6,727 nucleotides of DNA. It comes from Candidatus Agrococcus pullicola (GTDB taxonomy: Bacteria > Actinomycetota > Actinomycetes > Actinomycetales > Microbacteriaceae). The position numbers were made by a program, and so were the translations under genes. Below, one piece after another: positions 1 to 6,508 of the stretch. The DNA lies in NCBI GenBank assembly GCA_019115685.1, contig DXDC01000127.1, positions 1 through 6,727 on the forward strand. Reading direction: 5' to 3'. The stretch's first letter is position 1. Each line of letters starts with the position of its first letter. The notes below the pieces were generated by a model that ran no database searches, had not been told where the DNA came from, and was given only the letters and a program-made list of their open reading frames with translations.

Positions 1-748
1 TGGGTGGCCGGAGGCGGGTGTCTTTGCAATCGACGTGGTAGATGCGGTCCGCGAAATCGGTGATGAAGCCGATTGCGTCGACGCCCTGCCAGAGCAGGTG
101 ACTTGGGTCCCAGTTCAGCCCGAATGCTTCACGATGATCGATGGCTTCGAGGGTGCGAACGGTCGTCCAGTAGTCGTACGCGATCTCAGAGGGATGCACC
201 TCGTGCGCGAACCGGACGCCTTCGCCGTCGAACACGTCAAGAATCGGGTTCCATCTGCGCGCAAAGTCTTCGTACCCCTCCTCGATGACCTCCTGCGGCA
301 CGGGCGGAAACATCGCGACGTACGGCCAGATCTTCGAGCCCGTGAAGCCGACGACCGTGTCGACGCCGAGCTTGCGAGCAACTCTTGCTGCTCGTTGCAT
401 GTCCTCTGCCGCGCGCTTCCGGACGCCTTCGGCATCCCCGTCGCCCCACACGTAGGGCCGCACGATCGCCCTGTGCCGGAAATCTATGGGGTCGTCGCAC
501 ACCGCTTGCCCGGCGAGATGGTTGGAGATCGCCCACACGCGCAATCCGTAGCGGTCGAGGATCTCAAGGCGCGATCGCAAGTATGCGTCGTCCTCGTCTG
601 CTCGCGCGAGATCCAGATGGTCGCCGGATGCGGCGATTTCGAGCCCGTCGTACCCCCACTCGGCGGCGAGCCTGGCTACCTCCTCGAACGGTAGGTCAGC
701 CCATTGGCCCGTAAACAGGGTGACGGGATGCGATGCCTCTTGACTCAT
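1..748 (-). CDS. Sugar phosphate isomerase/epimerase-type TIM barrel, C-terminus cut by window edge
   Basis: The frame opens with ATG at 748 and stays open for 249 codons to the left edge, with no stop in view. The start overlaps the previous gene's stop as ATGA, with AAGGGAG a few bases upstream. The product resembles the xylose-isomerase-like TIM barrel (AP_endonuc_2) family: an N-terminal strand with GQWADLPFEEVARLA (14-28), then WGYDGLEIAA (31-40), and likely metal-site segments AHEVHP (E183, H185), NWDPSHLLWQG (D214, H217) and IYHVDCKDT (H238, D240, K242). The last metal ligand, normally a Glu near the C-terminus, would lie outside the window. Many relatives sit beside Gfo/Idh/MocA dehydrogenases and sugar ABC transporters, as here. 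The family includes epimerases, isomerases and enzymes acting on 3-keto sugars, so the reaction is not predictable. It differs clearly from the neighbouring epimerase (different metal-site motifs), so it is not a recent duplicate. The family call is secure; the function is open. Confidence 0.88.
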   Translation of the reverse strand, partial: MSQEASHPVTLFTGQWADLPFEEVARLAAEWGYDGLEIAASGDHLDLARADEDDAYLRSRLEILDRYGLRVWAISNHLAGQAVCDDPIDFRHRAIVRPYVWGDGDAEGVRKRAAEDMQRAARVARKLGVDTVVGFTGSKIWPYVAMFPPVPQEVIEEGYEDFARRWNPILDVFDGEGVRFAHEVHPSEIAYDYWTTVRTLEAIDHREAFGLNWDPSHLLWQGVDAIGFITDFADRIYHVDCKDTRLRPP

Positions 749-1608
749 GTCATCTCCCTTCTGTGCTGGAGTTCTGCGAAGAACTCGTAGGTGATCCGTG
801 CGAGCTCGTCCTGCGATGCTGCCAGCGGGCGCCACACGGAAGCTGCCGTTGCGATGGTGTCATTGTCGCCGGTAAAGCTCTCGAGCGTTAGCGGTCCCGG
901 ATACCGGGCCGTGTCGAGCGCATCGAGAAATGCCGGCCAGTCGATGTGGTCCGGACCGGCGGGGCCGCGGTCATTCCCGCACACCTGCACGACCGCAATG
1001 TGCTCATCAGCGGATGCGATCGCATCCGTTATCGACCGCTCCTCGATGTTGAGGTGGTAGGCGTCTAGCGCGAGGCCGACTCCCTGCCCGAGGAGTGGAT
1101 CGAGGACGTCGAGTGCCTGTTCGACGGTGTTGATCAAGCTGGTTTCATACCGATTCAGGGGTTCTATTGCGAGCGTGATGCCGCGTTCTGCCGCATAGTC
1201 GGCGACAGGATGCAGTGCCTCCCGCAGGGCCGCTACTGCAGCGTGCCGGTCGTCAGCCGACATACGCCACACGCGTCCGGTCCGAGCCGTGAACGGTCCG
1301 GCGACGGTGGGGGAGCCCACCTCGACGGCGGCGTCGACACAATGCCGCAAATAGTGCTGAGTGTTCTCCCGTAGGCCCGGGTCAAGGAGATCTCGTCCTT
1401 CACCCATTGCGCCGACGACGCGCGCGTTCATTCCCAATGCATCGAGCGTTCCGGCGGCTTCGGTCGGGTTCCAGTTGCCCCGGAACTCGATCGGCATCTC
1501 CAACACCCGGTACCCGATGTCGCGGGCGCGCGCAGCGATGCCCTTCAGGTTGTCGTCAGTGAGCGGTGAAACCCACACCCAGGTATTGACCCCTAGTTCA
1601 CGCTGCAT
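745..1608 (-). CDS. D-tagatose/D-psicose 3-epimerase-family sugar epimerase
   Basis: A 287-residue protein, the usual length for ketose 3-epimerases, which interconvert ketoses at C3 in the cytoplasm using a divalent metal. From memory of the Agrobacterium D-psicose 3-epimerase, its active-site residues map here at a constant offset of minus three: E149 (Glu152), E155 (Glu158), D182 (Asp185), H185 (His188), R214 (Arg217) and E243 (Glu246). E149 and E243 would be the catalytic glutamates. Typical segments are GVNTWVW (6-12), AIEPLNRYE (147-155), LDAYHLNIEE (181-190) and LTLESF (240-245). The expected metal ligand His211 is Gln208 here. Hydroxypyruvate isomerases of the same fold also use Gln at that place as I recall, so the substrate may not be a ketohexose. 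ATG at 1608 was chosen because GGAGAGG precedes it at good spacing and the fold starts immediately. An in-frame ATG at 1665 would add 19 atypical residues. The stop overlaps the next start by four bases. Confidence 0.9.
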   Translation of the reverse strand: MQRELGVNTWVWVSPLTDDNLKGIAARARDIGYRVLEMPIEFRGNWNPTEAAGTLDALGMNARVVGAMGEGRDLLDPGLRENTQHYLRHCVDAAVEVGSPTVAGPFTARTGRVWRMSADDRHAAVAALREALHPVADYAAERGITLAIEPLNRYETSLINTVEQALDVLDPLLGQGVGLALDAYHLNIEERSITDAIASADEHIAVVQVCGNDRGPAGPDHIDWPAFLDALDTARYPGPLTLESFTGDNDTIATAASVWRPLAASQDELARITYEFFAELQHRREMT

Positions 1609-1612
1609 TGCG

Positions 1613-1621
1613 TTCCTCTCC
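1613..1621 (-). promoter_or_regulatory. Shine-Dalgarno for the epimerase ATG at 1608
   Basis: On the minus strand GGAGAGGAA is followed by CGCA and then ATG. The AGGA core lies five bases from the start codon, a good spacing. This supports 1608 as the main start of the epimerase over the in-frame ATG at 1665. Confidence 0.6.
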
Positions 1622-1630
1622 GAACGCAGC

Positions 1631-1658
1631 GGGGAGCCCGGTTCACGTAGGGCTCCCC
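1631..1658 (-). other. GC-rich stem-loop in the gap after the binding-protein gene
   Basis: GGGGAGCCC (1631-1639) and GGGCTCCCC (1650-1658) are a perfect 9-bp inverted repeat around a 10-base loop, starting 17 bases after the binding-protein stop codon. No T-run follows on the minus strand (the next bases are GCTGCGTTCG), so it is not a classic intrinsic terminator. Possible roles are protecting the 3' end of the upstream transporter message, partial attenuation, or control of translation of the epimerase. The repeat is seen directly; the role is inferred. Confidence 0.7.
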
Positions 1659-1662
1659 ACTG

Positions 1663-1673
1663 CATTCACCTCC
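1663..1673 (-). promoter_or_regulatory. Second Shine-Dalgarno and alternative ATG for the epimerase frame
   Basis: The minus strand reads GGAGGTGA directly before an ATG at 1663-1665 that is in frame with the epimerase. The match to the 16S anti-SD is eight bases, but GGAGG lies only three bases from the ATG, tighter than optimal. Starting here would give a 306-residue product with the added sequence MQWGALREPGSPLRSERNA, encoded across the stem-loop. It may be a real secondary start or a short translated leader. Confidence 0.4.
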
Positions 1674-1675
1674 GA

Positions 1676-2884
1676 TTACGGAATATTGCGTTCCTGCCAG
1701 GTCTCCGGGAAGCCCGGGAGATCCTCGCCGCCGAACTGCGCGTAGTGCCCGTTGGGCATGCCCTCACTGCGTTCGATGTAGTCGTCCCGCTCGGCTTCGG
1801 TGATCGGGTTCTGCGGCAGTACCCACTCGGCCGGCACCTCTTCACCGGCGAAGATCATCTCGAGCGCGAGCAGCGGCGTGCGCCACTGGAAATTCGAGTA
1901 GACGGGGGCGAGACCGGTCAGACCCGTTTCAGCCCACTTGCGCAGGAAGCTCAGCTCGTCCTCGCCGGTCATGACCGGGTAGGGTGCCCCTGCGTCCTCG
2001 AAGGCTTCGATTGCAGCTTCTGCACCGTCGCCGGCATCCATCCAGATGCCCTGTACTTCGCCCTGCGCGAGCTCGTCGGCAATGATGTTCTTGATGGTTG
2101 CTGGGTCAGCGTCGGTGAAGTGGTCGACCGCGTCGATGCCGGCCTCTTCGAACAGTCGCTCTGCCGCGGCCCAGCGCTGTTCGAGCACGTCCACTCCTGG
2201 CAGGATGCGCAACGCGATCACCCTGTCTCCCGGCTCGAGGTGGTCGATCAGGAACTCAGCGGTATCGATGCCCCATGCGAAGCCACCGATGGGGTGGATG
2301 AACGTCACAGCGCAGTCGGTCTGCACGCCGCGGTCGAATACGATGACCGGCTTGCCGGTTTCACAGGCTCGTTCCACCGCCGGGGTGATCGCTGCTGTCG
2401 AGTTCGGCGAGATGATGAACGCGTCGCAGTCGCCTTCCGAGATGAAGTAATCGATGTCGGCAATCTGCGTGTCATCGCTGTCCTGCGCGTCACGCGTTTC
2501 CATTTCGGAGATCACGCCGGAGTCCTGCAGCACTTGCAGCTGCTCGTTCATCGTAATCCAGCCGGTTTGGCGCCAAGGGTTCGAGATCGACGCGTTGGCG
2601 AAGCACGCCTTCTGCGCGCCCTCCGCTGCGAACTCGCTCGTGTCGCGCATCTCGGGGTCGATCATCTGCAGATAGGGCTGGTCGGCCGGTCCCTCCGGCT
2701 CGACGGAACGCTGCTCGTACTGCTGGTCGAAGAGCTCCTGATCGAACCATTCGCCCGAAGACTCGGTCTCTGTGGTGTCGTTGTCTTCAGGGGGTGTCAC
2801 GGATGGGTCCGTCGAGCACGCAGTGAAGAGGACCAGCGTGGCCGCGCAAGCAAGACCCACCGTGGTTCTCAGTGATCGTTTCAT
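1676..2884 (-). CDS. Sugar ABC transporter substrate-binding lipoprotein (RbsB-like class)
   Basis: A 402-residue secreted binding protein that should capture the sugar outside the membrane and deliver it to the permease pair encoded just upstream. The N-terminus is a lipoprotein signal: MKRSLR, a hydrophobic stretch (about 8-20) and LFTAC, with Cys23 the likely lipidated residue. Phe at -3 is a slightly irregular lipobox. Residues 24-90 form a long acidic, Pro/Asp/Glu-rich linker. The periplasmic-binding-protein type 4 fold follows: ACFANASISNPWRQ (93-106), DAFIISPNS (154-162), KPVIVFDRGV (178-187), GDRVIALRI (219-227), GIWMDAGDG (279-287) and PVMTGEDE (303-310). SNPWRQ and FDRG sit where this family contacts sugar. 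Start ATG at 2884 has AAGGAG eight bases upstream. The same frame stays open to 3559, but that part lies under the permease gene. It follows the second permease by two bases. The ligand is unknown: it looks like a distant member, not a typical ribose or galactose binder. Confidence 0.93.
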   Translation of the reverse strand: MKRSLRTTVGLACAATLVLFTACSTDPSVTPPEDNDTTETESSGEWFDQELFDQQYEQRSVEPEGPADQPYLQMIDPEMRDTSEFAAEGAQKACFANASISNPWRQTGWITMNEQLQVLQDSGVISEMETRDAQDSDDTQIADIDYFISEGDCDAFIISPNSTAAITPAVERACETGKPVIVFDRGVQTDCAVTFIHPIGGFAWGIDTAEFLIDHLEPGDRVIALRILPGVDVLEQRWAAAERLFEEAGIDAVDHFTDADPATIKNIIADELAQGEVQGIWMDAGDGAEAAIEAFEDAGAPYPVMTGEDELSFLRKWAETGLTGLAPVYSNFQWRTPLLALEMIFAGEEVPAEWVLPQNPITEAERDDYIERSEGMPNGHYAQFGGEDLPGFPETWQERNIP

Positions 2885-2886
2885 GA

Positions 2887-3993
2887 TCAGTTCTCCTTTG
2901 TGTTGTGGTTCCGCGTGGCTCCGCTGCCTGCGGATTCGGTCGACTGGGCTTCCCCTGTCGCTTGTTGCATCCCGGGTGCGTCGGGAGGGTCTGAGGCGAC
3001 CGCCGCTGGAGCGCGACGATTCTTGAAGATCACGCCGGCATAGGCGACGGCCGCGATGATGATGACACCCTGAATCGCGGATCGCATCGTTGACGGGACG
3101 GCGGTGAAGTTCAACAGCGTGAACAGCGTCTCGAGCGCGAACGCCCCCGCGAGAGCGCCCCACACGTTGCCGCGGCCGCCGCCGAGGACGACACCACCGA
3201 GCACGACGGCGGTGATCGCGGTGAATTCGTAGCCTTGCCCGACAGAGGGATGCACCCCCGCGTAGCCGACCAGCAAGACACCCGCGATGGTCGCCGACAT
3301 GGACGAGAGCACGAACGCCATGGTCTTGGTGCGCTGTACGGACGCTCCGGCGAAGCGCGCGGCGCTCGGGTTGTCGCCGATGGCGACGAGCGTCTTGCCG
3401 AACGGCCTGCGAGAGAGCCAGGCGGCGATGGCCACGACCGCAGCCAGAATCAGCACGGACCAGGGGAGCAACCCGATGACCGGGAGATCGTGGATGCCGC
3501 TGCGTCCGATCTGCCTGAACGAATCTGCCGGGTTGCCGGTTGCAGCGCCGCCTGTCCACCAGAGCACGCCTCCGTAGAGTGCCAGCATCATCCCCAGTGT
3601 GACGATGAAGGAGGGGACTTTGAGGCGTGTCGTCACGAGTCCGTTGACGAGCCCGACGAGAACTCCGATGACCAGAAGCAGCAGCAGCACCGGCACGGTT
3701 CTCGAGTCGTCTTGACCGACCAGGGTGCCGGCGACCACAACCTGGACTGTGACGAGTGACCCCATGGAGAGGTCGAACTCTCCGCTGACGATGACAAAGT
3801 ACTGCCCGATCGCCACGATCGCGATGGGAGCGACCCGTTGGATATAGCGCATCAGCTGGCCCGGTTCAGCGAACGACGGGTGGATCGCGGTTACCGAGAC
3901 CAGCAGTACGATGAGCAGCAGGTAGACAGCTCCCTTGGGGCTGATCAGGGCGCGGAGCACTGTCTGGATGCGGGAATCCGTTCTCGCGGTCAT
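2887..3993 (-). CDS. Sugar ABC transporter permease, RbsC type (second of two)
   Basis: A 368-residue integral membrane protein of the BPD_transp_2 family. Hydrophobic segments lie near residues 21-39, 52-71, 76-95, 100-122, 127-147, 176-195, 224-245, 257-296 and 305-323. Family hallmarks are IAIVAIGQYFVIVSGEFDLS (57-76), the cytoplasmic coupling loop LVAIGDNPSAARFAG (202-216) and TAVVLGGVVLGGGRGNVWGA (261-280). It would pair with the other permease to form the channel, driven by the two-domain ATPase. The ATG at 3993 overlaps the previous stop as ATGA and has GGAGG seven bases upstream. The C-terminal tail from about 325 to 368 is hydrophilic and Ala/Ser/Gly-rich, longer than in RbsC, and probably disordered in the cytoplasm. 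The family assignment is firm; the transported sugar is unknown. Confidence 0.95.
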   Translation of the reverse strand: MTARTDSRIQTVLRALISPKGAVYLLLIVLLVSVTAIHPSFAEPGQLMRYIQRVAPIAIVAIGQYFVIVSGEFDLSMGSLVTVQVVVAGTLVGQDDSRTVPVLLLLLVIGVLVGLVNGLVTTRLKVPSFIVTLGMMLALYGGVLWWTGGAATGNPADSFRQIGRSGIHDLPVIGLLPWSVLILAAVVAIAAWLSRRPFGKTLVAIGDNPSAARFAGASVQRTKTMAFVLSSMSATIAGVLLVGYAGVHPSVGQGYEFTAITAVVLGGVVLGGGRGNVWGALAGAFALETLFTLLNFTAVPSTMRSAIQGVIIIAAVAYAGVIFKNRRAPAAVASDPPDAPGMQQATGEAQSTESAGSGATRNHNTKEN

Positions 3994-5018
3994 CGTGCCC
4001 CCTCCTCGGTCAGTTGAGGAACTTCCCTACCCGAGGATGTGAATCGTTCGCGTCGGGCGACGATCCTCCGGTTGGAGTACACCGCTACGGCCAGAATGAT
4101 GACTGCGCCGCGCACCATGTCCTTGAAGAACGGGTTCACTTGCATCACGCTCATGAGATTGTCGAGAACGGCGAAGATCGCGACGCCGCCGATCGTTCCC
4201 CAGATCGAGCCGCGACCGCCCGCAAGGAGGGTGCCGCCGAGTACGACAGCAGCGATGGAGAGTAGGTCGTAGCTGCCCTGCACGCCCACGGTAGGGCTGC
4301 CGACGCCGAGCCGAGAGGCGAGCAGAAGACCGGCGATCCCGGCGAAGAAGGAGCCCGCGACGTGCGCCCAGATAAGCGGGCGCCTCGTCCGCACTCCTGA
4401 CAGTCTCGCGACTTCTGCGTTGCCACCGACCGCGAAGAGATGGTGCCCGAATTTGCTTCGAGCCAGCAGGAACCCAACGAACCCGGCGCATGCGAGCATC
4501 ACGATCGTGGAGATGGGAACGGGGCCGATGCCGGTTGCGCCGAAGAGCTGGAACTCCCACGGGACCTGCCCCGCTGTCCCCTTGTAGGTCGTATCGAGGT
4601 AGCCCTTGAGAATGAGCCCGACACCGAGCGTTGCGATGAATCCGTGCACCCGCAGGAAGGTGACGACGGCGCCGTTCGCGAGACCGATGAGCGACGCCAC
4701 CCCGAGTGCAAGCAGCACGCCGGGCACGATCATGCCGGTCCTGCCGTTCATGGTTTCTGCGGCTATGAGACTCGTGAGACTCACAACGTACGGAACCGAC
4801 AGGTCGAGGGACCCACCCAGAATCACGAGAGTCTGCCCTATGGCGACGAAGCCCAGGACGCTCATGCCGGTGAGGATGTCGCGGATGTTGCCGGGGCTGA
4901 GGAGGTTTCTGCCAACGGTCGAGACCAGAATCGCGCTGAGCGCCAGCACGAGTACCAGCGCGATCAGGACGATGACGGTGGTGTCGAGCCGCTGGAGCTT
5001 TGCTATGAGAGCTTTCAC
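3990..5018 (-). CDS. Sugar ABC transporter permease, RbsC type (first of two)
   Basis: A 342-residue membrane protein of the BPD_transp_2 family, close to the usual length. Hydrophobic segments lie near 14-34, 52-70, 96-122, 126-140, 169-187, 215-235, 251-266, 271-290 and 301-315. Hallmarks are VAIGQTLVILGGSLDLSV (58-75), the ATPase-coupling loop LFAVGGNAEVARLSG (194-208) and AAVVLGGTLLAGGRGSIWG (256-274). The GTG start at 5018 overlaps the ATPase stop as GTGA, with AGGAGGTG seven bases upstream, the best-placed SD in the window. It differs in sequence from the second permease, so the transporter is likely a heterodimer instead of the RbsC homodimer of enteric bacteria. The C-terminus after 317 is basic and then acidic, facing the cytoplasm. 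Confidence 0.95.
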   Translation of the reverse strand: MKALIAKLQRLDTTVIVLIALVLVLALSAILVSTVGRNLLSPGNIRDILTGMSVLGFVAIGQTLVILGGSLDLSVPYVVSLTSLIAAETMNGRTGMIVPGVLLALGVASLIGLANGAVVTFLRVHGFIATLGVGLILKGYLDTTYKGTAGQVPWEFQLFGATGIGPVPISTIVMLACAGFVGFLLARSKFGHHLFAVGGNAEVARLSGVRTRRPLIWAHVAGSFFAGIAGLLLASRLGVGSPTVGVQGSYDLLSIAAVVLGGTLLAGGRGSIWGTIGGVAIFAVLDNLMSVMQVNPFFKDMVRGAVIILAVAVYSNRRIVARRERFTSSGREVPQLTEEGAR

Positions 5019-6508
5019 TGTTGCACCTCCTCGGCCGCGCCGGTTGCGACAGCGAGTACGCTCTCCTCATCGGTGTCGGAGGAGAGCTCGCCGACGATGC
5101 GGCCGTCGCGCATAACGAGGATGCGGTCGGCCATGCCGATGACCTCCGGGGTTTCGCTGGAGACCATTACGATCGCGACCCCTTCCTTCGCGAGTGCTCT
5201 GATGAGTTGATACACCGCGACCTTGGCGCCGACATCGATGCCGCGAGTCGGCTCGTCGAGCAGTACGATCTTCGGTCGCATGGCGAGCCACTTTGCGAGC
5301 ACAACTTTCTGCTGGTTGCCTCCCGAGAGTGTTTGCGCCTCTTGCTTATTGCCCTGACTGACGAGTTCGAGTGAACTGAACATGCCGGGAATCTCGGCAC
5401 GGGATGCCTGCGTTCGCCTTGGAAACACGGAGCGGATGGCCAGCAGCGCGTTGTCGAGGATCGACTGGTTCAGAGCGAGCCCGGTGCGCTTGCGGTCTTC
5501 GGTCACAAGCGCGACGCCGCGTCGTGCCGCCTGCCTCGGATGCTTTATCACCGCACGAGCTCCATCGATTTCCAGTGAGCCACGTGTAAACGGAGCGGCG
5601 CCGAAGATCGCTTCGAGCAACTCCGTACGCCCCGAACCCTGCAGACCGGCGATGCCGACGACTTCGCCGGCGCGCACTTCAAGATCGATGCCATCCAACT
5701 GGGTGTTGCCGCCGCTGCGGATCGTGATGCGAGGCGCACCGATTTCGGTGCCCGGATCGGGATCGGGAAAGAACGCGCTGATCGGGCGCCCGACCATGCG
5801 ACGTACGAGCGCTGCCTCGTCGAGGTCGGCAGCGGGATCTGTCGATACGTGCGAGCCGTCCTTCAGCACCGTGATGGTGTCGCAGAGGTCGAAGATTTCC
5901 TTGAGCCGGTGCGAGACGTAGAGGATTGCGACACCGCGTTCGCGCAGCCGCTCGATGACTCGGTACAGGATCGTCACCTCGTGATCCGCCAGTGCCGCGG
6001 TCGGTTCGTCCATGGAGATGACACGGGCGCCCACGCTCAACGCTTTCACGATTTCGACGATCTGCTGCTCAGCGACGGTAAGTTCCCCAGCTCGTGCAGT
6101 CGGAGGGATGCCGGGGATACCGAGATCCTCGAGCAGCTCTGCCGTGGATCGGCACATCCCCTTCGTGTCGATCATGCCGCGTTTCCGTGGTTCGCGACCC
6201 AGGAAGACGTTTTGCGCGACAGTTCTGTCGGGTAGGAGGTTGAACTCCTGGAACACCGTCGCGACTCCAGCGGCTGCAGCCTCGAGGGGATGGCCGAAGT
6301 CGACGAGTTCGCCATCGATCCGCATGTCGCCGCCGTCGCGCCTGTGGACGCCAGCGATGATTTTCATCAGCGTCGACTTGCCTGCGCCGTTCTCGCCGAC
6401 GAGCCCGTGCACGGAGCCGGGTGCGAGCTCGAGCGAAACGCCGTGCAGAACCTCGACTCCGAAGAACTGCTTGCGCGCGTCGGTGACGGTGAGGATGGGC
6501 TCGGTCAC
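5015..6508 (-). CDS. Sugar ABC transporter ATPase with two nucleotide-binding domains (RbsA/MglA type)
   Basis: A 497-residue cytoplasmic ATPase that powers the two permeases; about 500 residues is normal for the CUT2 family. Domain 1: Walker A GENGAGKST (38-46), Q-loop VFQEFNLL (85-92), signature LTVAEQQIVEI (143-153), Walker B VISMDEPT (163-170) with Glu168 after the Asp, and switch His200 in YVSHRLKE. Domain 2: Walker A GLQGSGRTE (288-296) with Arg in place of Lys, EDRKRTGL (337-344), signature LSGGNQQKV (394-402), Walker B IVLLDEPTRGIDVG (414-427) and VSSE (449-452) where a switch His would be. The Arg and the missing second His are family-normal, leaving two unequal ATP sites. The GTG at 6508 was chosen because it overlaps the upstream stop as GTGA, has GAGGTGA before it, and leads straight into TEPILTV. 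The open frame continues to 6703, but that part lies inside the oxidoreductase gene. Confidence 0.95.
   Translation of the reverse strand: MTEPILTVTDARKQFFGVEVLHGVSLELAPGSVHGLVGENGAGKSTLMKIIAGVHRRDGGDMRIDGELVDFGHPLEAAAAGVATVFQEFNLLPDRTVAQNVFLGREPRKRGMIDTKGMCRSTAELLEDLGIPGIPPTARAGELTVAEQQIVEIVKALSVGARVISMDEPTAALADHEVTILYRVIERLRERGVAILYVSHRLKEIFDLCDTITVLKDGSHVSTDPAADLDEAALVRRMVGRPISAFFPDPDPGTEIGAPRITIRSGGNTQLDGIDLEVRAGEVVGIAGLQGSGRTELLEAIFGAAPFTRGSLEIDGARAVIKHPRQAARRGVALVTEDRKRTGLALNQSILDNALLAIRSVFPRRTQASRAEIPGMFSSLELVSQGNKQEAQTLSGGNQQKVVLAKWLAMRPKIVLLDEPTRGIDVGAKVAVYQLIRALAKEGVAIVMVSSETPEVIGMADRILVMRDGRIVGELSSDTDEESVLAVATGAAEEVQQ

Noticed and set aside
1631..1658. Stem-loop as an intrinsic transcription terminator
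   Set aside because: No T-rich tract follows on either strand, and the gene just beyond is co-directional and functionally linked, so full termination is unlikely.
1361..2875. 504-codon open frame on the plus strand
   Set aside because: It is antisense to the well-supported epimerase and binding-protein genes. Its translation shows no recognisable domain and is rich in Arg, Val and Asp, as expected from a mirrored high-GC gene. It ends within the binding-protein gene and I see no reason to call it coding.
2885..3559. Upstream extension of the binding-protein frame (total 627 codons)
   Set aside because: The extension lies inside the second permease gene, its translation is Arg-rich with no domain, and the lipoprotein signal with a strong SD begins at 2884.
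4440..5210. 256-codon plus-strand frame rich in Glu, Asp, Arg and His
   Set aside because: It is antisense to the first permease and ATPase genes. The acidic, low-hydrophobic composition is the complement of membrane-protein codons, not a protein signature.
5618..5644. Arg in the second Walker A and no switch His in domain 2 of the ATPase as signs of damage
   Set aside because: These departures are usual in RbsA/MglA-type two-domain sugar ATPases, so they do not point to a broken or unusual gene.
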